From an uncultured Aeromonadales bacterium (GTDB lineage Bacteria > Pseudomonadota > Gammaproteobacteria > Enterobacterales > Succinivibrionaceae), in assembly GCA_902776275.1 (NCBI GenBank), contig CACYPI010000020.1, positions 1 to 32,702 on the forward strand: a DNA stretch of 32,702 nucleotides. The letters run 5' to 3'. A program made the position numbers and the translations under genes. Shown here piece by piece: positions 8,667 through 16,986 of this stretch (its first letter is position 1; each line of letters starts with the position of its first letter). The notes below the pieces were generated by a model, which was not told where the DNA came from, did no database searches, and saw only the letters and a program-made list of their open reading frames with translations.

Positions 8667-8718
8667 ATGAGGGTGGATGCCGCAGGCATCCACCCTCATT
8701 AAAGTCCAAGCGGACTTT
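8667..8718. terminator. Tandem hairpins in the gltA-purU divergent spacer
   Basis: A perfect 15-bp stem (ATGAGGGTGGATGCC, 8667-8681, with its complement at 8685-8699) is closed by only three bases, GCA. It is followed directly by AAAGTCC (8701-8707) pairing with GGACTTT (8712-8718). The flanking genes diverge, so no known transcript ends here. The pair either terminates a short unannotated transcript or is part of the purU leader. Confidence 0.6.
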
Positions 8719-8721
8719 TGA

Positions 8722-8793
8722 TCAACCAAAGGCATTGAAGACCTTGTCGAAAAGCGCGTGGCCATGCAGCTGCCCAAGGAGCTTGGGCAGCAT
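8722..8793 (-). CDS. Possible 23-residue small ORF
   Basis: On the minus strand ATG 8793 opens a 23-codon frame (begins MLPKLLGQLHGHA, ends DKVFNAFG). AAGGG sits about four bases before the start, and two tandem hairpins begin three bases after the TGA. The peptide alternates hydrophobic and polar residues and has no obvious membrane span. It lies antisense to the purU leader, and a 10-bp hairpin (8769-8778 with 8782-8791) covers its first codons. No homologue is recognised. It may be chance; conservation would be needed to accept it. Confidence 0.25.
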   Translation of the reverse strand: MLPKLLGQLHGHALFDKVFNAFG

Positions 8794-8830
8794 TTCACCC
8801 TTCAGATTCAAAAGAAGCCAAGTTTCAAAG

Positions 8831-9670
8831 ATGGAAAAAAGGATCCTCCTCACCGAGTGCGCGGACGCCACCGGACTTATCGCCAAGATCACCGACACCT
8901 GCTTCAGCCACGGGCTGAACGTCATACGCCAGGATCAGTTCGCCTCGCGAGAGGACAGCAAGTTCTTCATGAGGTCGGTGCTTGAGGGCGATTTCGCCAA
9001 TTCAGGCGAGATCATCTCGGAGATCAAGGCAAAGCTCCCCGAAGGGGCCAAGGTGTCGCTCAACGATCTGCGCCGCCGGAGGCTCTGCGTGCTGGTGACC
9101 AAGGAGGCCCACTGCCTAGGCGAGCTGCTCATGAAGAGCTACTCCGGGGCGCTCAACGCCGACATCGTCAAGGTCATAGGAAACCATGACGATCTCAGGG
9201 GGCTTGCCGAAAAGTTCGACGTGCCCTTCGAGTGCTATGAGAACGCCGACTACTCAAGGGAGGATCAGGAGCGCAAGGTGATGGAGGCCATAGACAGGTG
9301 CGATCCCGACTACGTGATCCTTGCCAAGTACATGCGCATCCTCTCGCCAGGCTTCATCGGCCACTATCCATTGGGCAAGCTCATCAACATCCATCACTCG
9401 TTCCTGCCGGCTTTCATGGGAGCCAAGCCCTACTACCAGGCCTTCTGCCGCGGCGTGAAGATCATCGGGGCGACCGCCCACTTCGTCACCGACAACCTGG
9501 ATGAAGGTCCGATCATCGAGCAGGACGTCATCAAGGTGAACCACCGCTACGATCCGGACACCCTCGCCAAGGCAGGCCACGACGTCGAGCAGATGGTGTT
9601 GCTACGCGCCGTGAACAAGGTCCTGGACGACAAGGTGTTCATTCACGGTAATAAGACGGTTGTGTTTTAA
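8831..9670 (+). CDS. purU: Formyltetrahydrofolate deformylase
   Basis: Hydrolyses 10-formyltetrahydrofolate to formate and tetrahydrofolate. In E. coli this supplies formate for the PurT step of purine synthesis and balances one-carbon pools. The 279-residue protein (E. coli 280) has an N-terminal ACT domain (about 1-80) and a formyltransferase-like domain with N186, H188 in NIHHSFLPAF and D224 in TDNLDEGP, the expected catalytic set. ATG 8831 begins the family's MEKRILLTECAD; the ribosome site is weak. The 5' leader contains three hairpins (8667-8699, 8701-8718, 8769-8791). The gene is followed by an abrupt change to AT-rich DNA. Confidence 0.95.
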   Translation: MEKRILLTECADATGLIAKITDTCFSHGLNVIRQDQFASREDSKFFMRSVLEGDFANSGEIISEIKAKLPEGAKVSLNDLRRRRLCVLVTKEAHCLGELLMKSYSGALNADIVKVIGNHDDLRGLAEKFDVPFECYENADYSREDQERKVMEAIDRCDPDYVILAKYMRILSPGFIGHYPLGKLINIHHSFLPAFMGAKPYYQAFCRGVKIIGATAHFVTDNLDEGPIIEQDVIKVNHRYDPDTLAKAGHDVEQMVLLRAVNKVLDDKVFIHGNKTVVF

Positions 9671-9732
9671 ATAATGCTTAATTTAGCAAAAAAATCACAA
9701 ATCTAATACTATAAAATTACAGGTAGACAAAA

Positions 9733-10743
9733 ATGGTAGAGAAATTAAAAATTAGTATAATAATGCCTGTATATAATGTAGATAAAAATTATCTAATTAA
9801 AGCAATTCAGTCAATTTTAAATCAAAGTTATAAAAATTTTGAATTGATTATAATTGATGACGGGTCAAAAGAAGATATAAATCAACTGCTTCAAGAATTT
9901 GAAGATCCTCGAATTTATATTTATAGAAATGAAACCAATAAAGGGGTCGTTGAAGCAAGAAATATAGGACTAAAAAAATCATCAGGTGAATTTATTGCAT
10001 TTATGGATTCTGATGACATTTCTTTACCTTCAAGACTAAAAGATGAAGTAAATTTATTGATTAATAATCCAGATGTAGGAATTGTCTTTAGTAACGCAAG
10101 ATGCATAAATAGTCAAGGAAAAGAAATAACAAATGTATTTCCGAATATTTCGTCAAATATAGAACAATATTTGTTGTTTTTTGGTGACTGCATTTGTATG
10201 TCTTCTGTAATGTTAAAAAAAAATTTGATCGACAAAAATGGCATTTATTTCAGAAAGAAGTATGAAATTGCAGAAGATTACGCTTTTTTGCTATCTCTTT
10301 TAAAAATTGGTAGATTTAAGAAGATCAATAAACCTTTGGTTGAATATAGAGTCCACGAAAAAAATCTTTCTCATACAAAAAAACATTTACAGAAATCAGT
10401 TGCATGCAGGTCACAGGTTGATTTTATAAATTTAATTTATAATTTGAATATTAGTTTCTCGAACTGGGCTAAAATTCAATATATTGATCCAAAAAAATAT
10501 TCATATAATGATTTAAAACAAGTTGTTTTTGTTTTACAGTCTCTTTTTTATGCTTCTAAAGAACACGAAAACACGACGATAGAATTGTTTTTTAAGAAAA
10601 AAATCAAGAATCTGTTTTATAGATCTTACGGGCTTAAAAAGCAGTTCTTTCTTATACGACAAAATTTTTCTAATAAGTTCGATCTAAATTTGCTAAGAAA
10701 AGTTTTCTGCTTTTTAACACGATTTCATTACTTTAAATTCTGA
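9733..10743 (+). CDS. Family 2 glycosyltransferase, AT-rich, probably acquired
   Basis: The 336-residue protein has a GT-A fold of family GT2: IIIDDGS (nucleotide binding), FMDSDD (metal-binding DxD) and AEDYAFL, the catalytic ED motif, followed by a basic C-terminal region rich in K and F. Such enzymes add sugars to O-antigen or capsule on the inner face of the membrane. AGG about eight bases upstream and ATAAAA-type sequence support local expression. Base composition is very unlike the neighbours: codons ending in A or T dominate (AAA, ATA, TTA, AAT) while purU and pdxH prefer G or C. This, and its isolation from any glycan cluster, suggest horizontal acquisition. The sugar and acceptor are unknown. 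It converges on pdxH with six bases between the stops. Confidence 0.9.
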   Translation: MVEKLKISIIMPVYNVDKNYLIKAIQSILNQSYKNFELIIIDDGSKEDINQLLQEFEDPRIYIYRNETNKGVVEARNIGLKKSSGEFIAFMDSDDISLPSRLKDEVNLLINNPDVGIVFSNARCINSQGKEITNVFPNISSNIEQYLLFFGDCICMSSVMLKKNLIDKNGIYFRKKYEIAEDYAFLLSLLKIGRFKKINKPLVEYRVHEKNLSHTKKHLQKSVACRSQVDFINLIYNLNISFSNWAKIQYIDPKKYSYNDLKQVVFVLQSLFYASKEHENTTIELFFKKKIKNLFYRSYGLKKQFFLIRQNFSNKFDLNLLRKVFCFLTRFHYFKF

Positions 10744-10749
10744 ACTCCA

Positions 10750-11394
10750 TTAAGGAGCAAGACGTTCTGGCTTCATCCATTTGTTGGCGTCTCCTAAGTG
10801 ATATATGAAGCGGTCGTGCATGCGGTTCTCGCGCCCCTGCCAGAACTCGACCGTGTGGAACTTGACCCGAAAGCCGCCCCAGAAGGAGGGCAAAGGGATC
10901 TCGCCTGACTTGAACTTCTCCTTGAGCTCCTGGAACTTCGCCTCGAGGATGCCTCTCGATGACACGAGGTGCGACTGGTGCGACGCCCAGGCCCCGATCT
11001 GGCTGCCGCGCGGGCGGGAGTGGAAGTACTTGAGATCCTCGGCAATTGAGAGCCTGGTGGCAGTCCCCAGGAACATCACCTGCCTTTCAAGGTAGAACCA
11101 AGGGAAGAGCATGCAGATTTTCGGATTCTGCTTGATCTGCTGGGCCTTGCGGCTCCCGAGGTTCGTGTAGAAGACCAGCGACTCCCGGTCATAGTTCTTC
11201 AAGAGCACCATGCGCGAGTAGGGTTGCCCTTCGGCATCCACGGTGCTGACCACGACTCCGTTTGGATCGTAGAGCCCTGACTTGATGGCCTCGCCGAGCC
11301 ATTTTTCAAAAAGATCCATGGGGTGGGCGGTGAGATCCTTCTCGTCAAGCCCCGACATGGTGTAGCTGCGCCTGAGCCCTGATACGTCAATCAT
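10750..11394 (-). CDS. pdxH: Pyridoxine/pyridoxamine 5'-phosphate oxidase
   Basis: FMN enzyme that oxidises pyridoxine or pyridoxamine 5'-phosphate to pyridoxal 5'-phosphate using oxygen. The 214-residue protein (E. coli 218) carries RMVLLKNYD and [13 protein letters not shown] (FMN and substrate binding), the [13 protein letters not shown] segment and the C-terminal dimer domain ending KPERLAP. ATG 11394 follows AGGAGG at good spacing; the frame is open 61 codons further upstream but without family similarity. An oxygen-using PLP salvage enzyme beside fermentation genes suggests the organism meets some oxygen, which is inference. The PLP product is needed by BioF in this window. Confidence 0.96.
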   Translation of the reverse strand: MIDVSGLRRSYTMSGLDEKDLTAHPMDLFEKWLGEAIKSGLYDPNGVVVSTVDAEGQPYSRMVLLKNYDRESLVFYTNLGSRKAQQIKQNPKICMLFPWFYLERQVMFLGTATRLSIAEDLKYFHSRPRGSQIGAWASHQSHLVSSRGILEAKFQELKEKFKSGEIPLPSFWGGFRVKFHTVEFWQGRENRMHDRFIYHLGDANKWMKPERLAP

Positions 11395-11597
11395 GTTCAA
11401 TCCTCCTGCCAAAACTCTAGCACGGGCCGCTCCCGGCCGTAAGGGTTTGCCGTCCTTGATCCCAAATGAGCCGGGCGGGCCGTGCTCCGTGCCGCAAGGG
11501 GCGGCAAAAACGCTAAAATATGCCCTGCATGGCACAGGACTGCCTACGGGGAGCCCCAAGCCCGATTCAAACAGCATTATCAGGACACAACAGCATT

Positions 11598-12821
11598 ATG
11601 AACAAGTACGGTGAGACCACCCTGGTCATCAACTGCGGAAGCTCTTCTGTGAAATTCGCCATCCTCGATCCGAAGGACGGCCATGTCTTCCTAAGCGGCA
11701 TTGCCGAGGCGCTGGGGCTCCCCGAGGCCAGGATCTCCTGGAAGTTCGACGGACAGAAGGAGAAGTCCAAGGCAAGCCTCAACGGCGGCGATCACGAGAA
11801 GGCGCTTGAGTTCCTGGTCAAGGAGATCCTCTCCAAGGACCAGGATCTCCACGACTCGATAGTCGCCTGCGGCCACCGCATCGTCCAGGGCGGCGACATC
11901 TACAGCGAGCCTACCCTCGTCAACGACGAGGTCGAGGCCAACATCGCCAAGGTCATCCCGTTTGCGCCGCTGCACAACCCGGCCCACCTCCAGGGCATCC
12001 GCGCAGCCCGCAAGAGCTTCCCGTCGATCCCGCACGTCGTGGTCTTCGACACTGCCTTCCACCAGACCATGCCGCCCAAGGCCTACCGCTACGCGATCCC
12101 CGAGGAGTACTACACCAAGCTCCACATCCGCAAGTACGGCGCTCACGGCACCTCCCACATGTACATCTCGCAGAAAGCCGCGAAGATGATGGGCAAGAAG
12201 CCTGAGGAAGTTAACCTCATCACCTGCCACCTGGGCAACGGCGCCTCGGTTTCCGCAGTCAAGGGCGGCAAGTGCATGGACACCTCGATGGGCCTGACCC
12301 CGCTCGACGGCCTCGTGATGGGCACCCGCTGCGGCAGCATCGACGCCTCGGTGGTGTTCTTCCTGTGCGAGCGCGCCCACAAGACCCCCAAGGAGGTCGA
12401 GGAGATCTTCAACCACCAGTCAGGCCTGATGGCCCTCTCCGGCATCTCCTCCGACATGCGCCCGATCTGCGAGGGTTACGAGAAGGGCGACGAGAAGTGC
12501 ACCCTGGCACTTGAGATGTTCGCCTACCGCCTGGCTAGGTTCATCGCCTCCTACTACGTTCCGCTCGGGCATGTCGACGGCATCGTGTTCGCAGGCGGCA
12601 TCGGCGAGAACTGCTGGGAGGCCCGCAAGCTCACCTGCGATCTGCTCCGCGAGCCCTTCGGCGTCGAGCTTGACGAGGAGCTCAACAAGAAGGCCCTCGC
12701 CCGCCTGGGCTACGAGGGCGGCGTGATCTCCAAGCCCGAGTCCAAGGTCAAGCTCTTCATGATCCCGACCAACGAGGAGCTCGTGATCGCCCGTTCGGCC
12801 ATGAAGTTCGTCAAGCGCTGA
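11598..12821 (+). CDS. ackA: Acetate kinase
   Basis: Converts acetyl phosphate and ADP to acetate and ATP in fermentation, and the reverse when acetate is taken up. The 407-residue protein (E. coli 400) begins with the ASKHA phosphate-binding segment LVINCGSSSVKF and contains HRIVQGG, FDTAFHQTMP, YGAHGTSH, HLGNGASV and FAGGIGENC in family order. ATG 11598 is the family start; AGGA stands 12 bases upstream, longer than usual. A TAAAAT at 11514-11519 may be a -10. The usual partner pta is absent: an independent terminator and an ABC transporter follow. Confidence 0.97.
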   Translation: MNKYGETTLVINCGSSSVKFAILDPKDGHVFLSGIAEALGLPEARISWKFDGQKEKSKASLNGGDHEKALEFLVKEILSKDQDLHDSIVACGHRIVQGGDIYSEPTLVNDEVEANIAKVIPFAPLHNPAHLQGIRAARKSFPSIPHVVVFDTAFHQTMPPKAYRYAIPEEYYTKLHIRKYGAHGTSHMYISQKAAKMMGKKPEEVNLITCHLGNGASVSAVKGGKCMDTSMGLTPLDGLVMGTRCGSIDASVVFFLCERAHKTPKEVEEIFNHQSGLMALSGISSDMRPICEGYEKGDEKCTLALEMFAYRLARFIASYYVPLGHVDGIVFAGGIGENCWEARKLTCDLLREPFGVELDEELNKKALARLGYEGGVISKPESKVKLFMIPTNEELVIARSAMKFVKR

Positions 12822-12841
12822 TAGCATTCCGCATCAGCCAA

Positions 12842-12864
12842 AAGCCCCGCCGCAGGCGGGGCTT
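12842..12864 (+). terminator. Terminator after ackA
   Basis: AAGCCCCGCC and GGCGGGGCTT form a perfect 10-bp stem with a three-base GCA loop, 20 bases after the ackA stop. TTGCCT follows, so the U tract is poor. Confidence 0.7.
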
Positions 12865-12937
12865 GCCTAAAGGAGCGTCCCGCTCTGCAAATCAAGCCAC
12901 AATAAAACCAACAAGCTTTTCAGGACACCCTTTTCCC

Positions 12938-14815
12938 ATGAAATCCCCATCAAAAGGCCAGCCGCGCCAGGAGCCGGCAGCTCAAGGCCTGTCAGCAGGG
13001 TCCCAGCGCAAGGCGCATCTGATCCTCTCCAAGGTCGACGAAAATCCATCCACGAGCTTCTTGCGCGGCTACCGCCAGTTCTGGCGCTTCCTCAGGCCCT
13101 ACGCGCTGCTGGCGCTCCTGGGGCTGTTGCTCACCATCCCGGTGGGCGCGCTCGATGCGGTCATGACAGGCTTCCTCAAGCCCTTCATGGACAAGGTGAT
13201 GGTGGGGCAGGATCGTGAGTTCGCCTCGATGGTGCCCATCTACATCATCGCCTTCACCGTGGTGCAGGGACTGCTCTTGTACTTCTCGGCACTGGTAAAC
13301 GGCTATGTCGGCGGCAAGATCGCCCTTGACATCAAGGCCGCGCTCTACAAGAAGCTCCTGGGCATGGACACGGCGTTCTATGACTCTAACAGCTCAGGCA
13401 GCGTGATCTACCGCTTCTCGAGCGATGCCGATGCGGCTTCCTCGGGCCTCATCACCAACATCAGGCTCTTCCTCACCAAGTTCTTCTCGTCGCTCTCGCT
13501 CGTCTGCGTGCTGCTGTACAACTCATGGCAGCTCTCGGTGCTCGCCATCGGCGTGCTCGTCTGCCTCGTGCTCCCGATGTCCGTGGTGCGCAAGCGCATC
13601 AAGAAGATCATCTCAAAGTCGATGAAGCAGAACACCAGGGTCATGACGATCTACAACGAGACCACCGAGGGAAACCGGGTCATCAAGTCCTTCTGCCTAA
13701 AGGATCTCATGTACTCGCGCTTCATGGAGGTGATGGGCTACCTCTTCTCGATGAACATCAAGCTCGTGCGCGACACCAACTGGCTGGCCCCGGCGATGCA
13801 CCTCATCACCGCAGCAGGCGTGGCCGGAGTGCTCTACTTCGGCATGCACCTCATCCTCACCGGAGTCATCACCTCAGGCGCGTTCGTGGCCTTCCTAGCA
13901 GCGCTCATCATGCTCTACACGCCCATCAAGAGCATCGGCAACAACTTCATCAACGTGCAGCAGGCGCTGCTGGCGCTTGACCGCATCTACCAGATACTTG
14001 ATGTCCACAGCTACGAGGAGGACAAGGAAGGCAAGGCGCTTTCAGGCATAGGCGAGGTCAAGTTCGAGGACGTGCGCTTTGGCTACACCGATGATCGAGA
14101 GATCCTAAAAGGGGTGAGCTTCAATGTAAGGCGCGGCACCAAGGTCGCGTTGGTCGGCAACTCAGGCGGTGGCAAGACCACGGCCTGCGCGCTGATCCCA
14201 AGGCTCTACGATCCTGACAGCGGAAGGATCACCATAGATGGCACCGACATCCGGGACTTTGCACTCGACTCGCTGCGCTCGAAGATAGCCGTGGTCTTCC
14301 AGGACAACTTCCTCTTTGAAGGCAGCATCAGGGAGAACCTTATGTGCGCAAGGGAGGGCGTGACCGAGGATGAGATGCGCAAGGCCGTCTCCGAGGCCTG
14401 CCTTGACGAGTTCATCGCCTCGCTGCCCGAGGGGCTGGACACCCAGATTGGCGAGCGCGGGCTCAGGCTTTCCGGCGGGCAGAAGCAGCGCTTGGCGATC
14501 GCAAGGGCGATCCTCAAGGATGCGCCGCTTGTGATCCTGGACGAGGCCACCTCGGCCCTGGACAACAAGTCAGAGAAGGTGGTGCAGAAGGCCCTCGACA
14601 CGCTGATGCGCGGCAGAACCACCATTGTGATAGCCCACCGTCTCTCGACCATCATGGACTCAGACGAGATCCTGGTCTTAAACGACGGCGTGGTGGCTGA
14701 GCGCGGCACCCACGCGCAGCTGCTCGCAAAAGGCGGGATCTACTCGGGCCTCTACCGCTCGCAGTTCCAGAACACCCGCGCCAGCGCCACAGGAGAGCCT
14801 GAAGCGCAAGGCTGA
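12938..14815 (+). CDS. msbA: ABC exporter of the lipid A flippase type
   Basis: Half-transporter of 625 residues, expected to dimerise in the inner membrane and flip lipid A-core to the periplasmic leaflet. After a hydrophilic N-terminus (about 1-50, longer than in E. coli MsbA) come about six membrane helices to residue 340. The nucleotide-binding domain has Walker A GNSGGGKT (407-414), FQDNFLF Q-loop, LSGGQKQR (511-518), LVILDEATSALD (531-542) and the switch His in IVIAHRLST. ATG 12938 has AGGA 12 bases upstream. The overall layout and the DNFLFEGSIRENL region favour MsbA, but lpxK does not follow, so another multidrug or lipid exporter remains possible. Confidence 0.85.
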   Translation: MKSPSKGQPRQEPAAQGLSAGSQRKAHLILSKVDENPSTSFLRGYRQFWRFLRPYALLALLGLLLTIPVGALDAVMTGFLKPFMDKVMVGQDREFASMVPIYIIAFTVVQGLLLYFSALVNGYVGGKIALDIKAALYKKLLGMDTAFYDSNSSGSVIYRFSSDADAASSGLITNIRLFLTKFFSSLSLVCVLLYNSWQLSVLAIGVLVCLVLPMSVVRKRIKKIISKSMKQNTRVMTIYNETTEGNRVIKSFCLKDLMYSRFMEVMGYLFSMNIKLVRDTNWLAPAMHLITAAGVAGVLYFGMHLILTGVITSGAFVAFLAALIMLYTPIKSIGNNFINVQQALLALDRIYQILDVHSYEEDKEGKALSGIGEVKFEDVRFGYTDDREILKGVSFNVRRGTKVALVGNSGGGKTTACALIPRLYDPDSGRITIDGTDIRDFALDSLRSKIAVVFQDNFLFEGSIRENLMCAREGVTEDEMRKAVSEACLDEFIASLPEGLDTQIGERGLRLSGGQKQRLAIARAILKDAPLVILDEATSALDNKSEKVVQKALDTLMRGRTTIVIAHRLSTIMDSDEILVLNDGVVAERGTHAQLLAKGGIYSGLYRSQFQNTRASATGEPEAQG

Positions 14816-14834
14816 CTTTTGCAACAAGGCAAAG

Positions 14835-14866
14835 ACAGGAACGGGGCCGCATGGCCCCGTTCCTGT
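14835..14866. terminator. Bidirectional terminator, msbA against the MalZ-like gene
   Basis: A perfect 14-bp stem (14835-14848 with 14853-14866) with loop GCAT lies between converging genes, 19 bases after the msbA stop and 20 bases beyond the stop of the gene at 14887. No T run follows on either strand. Confidence 0.7.
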
Positions 14867-14886
14867 TCAAGCTCAAGCGCAGGAGC

Positions 14887-16983
14887 TTATTCCTGCTTCG
14901 CGTCCTCGTGCTTATCGGACTTGCTGTTGCAGACGATGAGCGTCGAGCGCGAGGGCAGGGTGAGCGTCCTGCCTGCGCAGAGATCCTTTATGAACCTGCG
15001 CTGCAGATCCTCGGAGCTGCGGGTCGCGCCGTAGCATGAGACCTTGAGGGTCTCGCGGCCGAGCATCTCGTAGAGGGCGTCGAGCCCCTCGCCATGATCG
15101 GTGCGCCTCACGTTGCGCCCCGAGAGCGGGATGAGCAGCGTCTCGCCTGAGTCGCTAGAGTGATCCTCGCTGCAGTCATCGGGCAGGTACATCGCGCACA
15201 AGAGCGGGAAGAGCATCGAGCCCTGGGGCAGGTGCACCTGCTGGTGCGAGGCGTTCACGAAGACAATCGAGAACCTGCGCCCGTAGATCCTGATGAAGGC
15301 GAAATAGGCCCCGCCTGCGGCGATGAACACCATGGTGCCGCGCGAGAAGGCCGGGTTCTCCCGGCGCATCGCGGCAAGTTCGGAGAGCACGTCCTGGAAG
15401 TCGGCGCTTGAAGGGCTGGCGTGATGGTCGCGCAGCGCGGCAAAGGGGATCATCGAGCGCGGGCCGATGGAACCCGACGCGATGACGTCGGCAAGCTCGT
15501 CGCCCTGGTAGACGCAGGGCACGCCGCGCCAGGCGTACATGGCGGCGGCAGCCGCCATGTACAGGTTGCGGTCGCGGCCGATTATGGAGTAGAAGCGCGG
15601 CAGATCGGGGTTGTCGAGTTCATTGATTAGGCAGACCTTCTCCTGCTGGGAGAGGCCGACGGCGAACTCCTCGCAGGCGCGGCGCAGATCCTCGCCGGTG
15701 TAAGGCACGGGATCCCCCTCCAGGCTCACTCCCCCGAAGAAGGCCCTCACCGGGCGCAGGAAGCCCGTGTAGTTGATGGTGCCGTCGACGTTGTTCGCGG
15801 AGTTGAGAGCGTACCTGGGGTCGGACTTGAAGCTTCCGATCATCAGGCAGTCGATGTGGGTCTCGCGGGCTGACTTGCAGATCTGAGCCACGCGCTTCTG
15901 GTTTCCGCGCGCGCTGCCGTTGTCGCCGATCTCCGCAGCCTGGTCGATGATCCAGCCGTCGATGGCGTAGGGCGCGCGCAGCCACTTGCGGGCAAAGCTG
16001 TTGGGGCCCTCGAACATCGCGTAGCGCACCTCGTGGCTTGCGTAGTCGAGCTTTGGCAGCCCGGCGCGGCCCAAGTCATAGCAGGGCTCGCCCTGGGAGT
16101 TGAAGGTGTAGTACTCGCGGTAAGGCGAATCCTGATGGTGGAGCGCGCCCTTGCCGGTGCGCTCCTGGCGGTCGAACCAGGGGTGCGAGTCGCCGGTGTG
16201 CGCGAAGCTCCCGTGGAGCAGGATCTTCATCTCATAGCCCATGGTGAGGGCGCGCAGGCGCTTGAGCGCCCCGTTGCCGCCGAAGTGCGGATCGACGGTG
16301 TCGAAATCGGAGGAGTCCTCCTTGGTCACCGATGGCGCCTTGAAGATCTGGTTGAGCACCACGCAGTCGCAGCCTAGGTTTCTGATGTAGGGGAGCATGT
16401 CGGCCACGCCGTCGAGATCGCCGCCGCAGTGGACCTCGTTTAGGTCCGTGTACTCGAAGTCGCGCTCGCGCACCGGCTCCAAGGCCGAAACCTTGGTGCC
16501 GTCCACGGTGAAGCAGCCCTGGGAGGAGGCGAAGCGGTCAGGCAGGATCTCATAGCAGATGAGATCGGGCGCCCACTGGGGATGGGTGTTGAAGGCCTCG
16601 TAGGCAAAGCAGTGCTGCAAGAGCGGGATCTCGCGCGACATGCCAAGCGAGCTGTACCAGACCACGTCCTGAGCCTCCTGATCCCCGCCGTCGTCAGGGG
16701 AGGAGAGCAGGCTGATGCGGAAGCAGTAGCGCTGGAAGTTGAGCCCGCCGCCTGCGTCCATCGGGCAGGAGTAGCGGTGGATCCCCGAGCTTGATCCGGT
16801 GTAGGACATCGCCTTCAGCACCGGCTCGTGCAGCGGGAAGGTCGCGAGGCTTATGCGCAGTCGCTTGTGGTTGGCCCCGCGCACGTAGAGCACGGCGCTG
16901 TTTGAGAGCCTGCCAGGTCCGGTGCTCGTGTGGAAGCACTGGAAGGGAAGGCAGGCGCGGGGCGAGGAGGTGTTCTGTCTCAT
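14887..16983 (-). CDS. MalZ-like GH13 protein with substituted catalytic residues
   Basis: The 698-residue protein aligns along its length with maltodextrin glucosidase MalZ (about 605 residues). It has an N-terminal beta-rich domain (about 1-130), then the GH13 barrel with CYEILPDRFASS, GGDLDGV, FKAPSV, DPHFGGNGAL, HTGDSHPWFDR and GLPKLDY. The active-site motifs are altered. MalZ LDGVFNH is LHGSFAH (D to H257, N to A261), GWRLD is GWIID (R to I345), VGEHFGDAR is IGSFKSDPR (acid/base E to S384) and SHDTARF is NPDLPRF (H to P459). D347 and D460 remain. Hydrolysis by the normal mechanism is therefore unlikely; a binding or regulatory role is possible. The reading frame is intact. GGAG lies six bases before ATG 16983, which is three bases after the pepD stop, so the two are co-transcribed. 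Confidence 0.88.
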   Translation of the reverse strand: MRQNTSSPRACLPFQCFHTSTGPGRLSNSAVLYVRGANHKRLRISLATFPLHEPVLKAMSYTGSSSGIHRYSCPMDAGGGLNFQRYCFRISLLSSPDDGGDQEAQDVVWYSSLGMSREIPLLQHCFAYEAFNTHPQWAPDLICYEILPDRFASSQGCFTVDGTKVSALEPVRERDFEYTDLNEVHCGGDLDGVADMLPYIRNLGCDCVVLNQIFKAPSVTKEDSSDFDTVDPHFGGNGALKRLRALTMGYEMKILLHGSFAHTGDSHPWFDRQERTGKGALHHQDSPYREYYTFNSQGEPCYDLGRAGLPKLDYASHEVRYAMFEGPNSFARKWLRAPYAIDGWIIDQAAEIGDNGSARGNQKRVAQICKSARETHIDCLMIGSFKSDPRYALNSANNVDGTINYTGFLRPVRAFFGGVSLEGDPVPYTGEDLRRACEEFAVGLSQQEKVCLINELDNPDLPRFYSIIGRDRNLYMAAAAAMYAWRGVPCVYQGDELADVIASGSIGPRSMIPFAALRDHHASPSSADFQDVLSELAAMRRENPAFSRGTMVFIAAGGAYFAFIRIYGRRFSIVFVNASHQQVHLPQGSMLFPLLCAMYLPDDCSEDHSSDSGETLLIPLSGRNVRRTDHGEGLDALYEMLGRETLKVSCYGATRSSEDLQRRFIKDLCAGRTLTLPSRSTLIVCNSKSDKHEDAKQE

Positions 16984-16986
16984 TTG

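Noticed and set aside
8667..8702. 11-codon ORF (MRVDAAGIHPH) with AGGAGG just upstream
   Set aside because: AGGAGG is only two bases from the ATG, too close for normal initiation, and the frame simply reads through a perfect hairpin whose arms begin ATG and end CAT.
9733..10743. Pseudogene status for the AT-rich glycosyltransferase
   Set aside because: The frame is uninterrupted, has a plausible start and retains DDGS, DxD and ED motifs, so it appears functional despite foreign composition.
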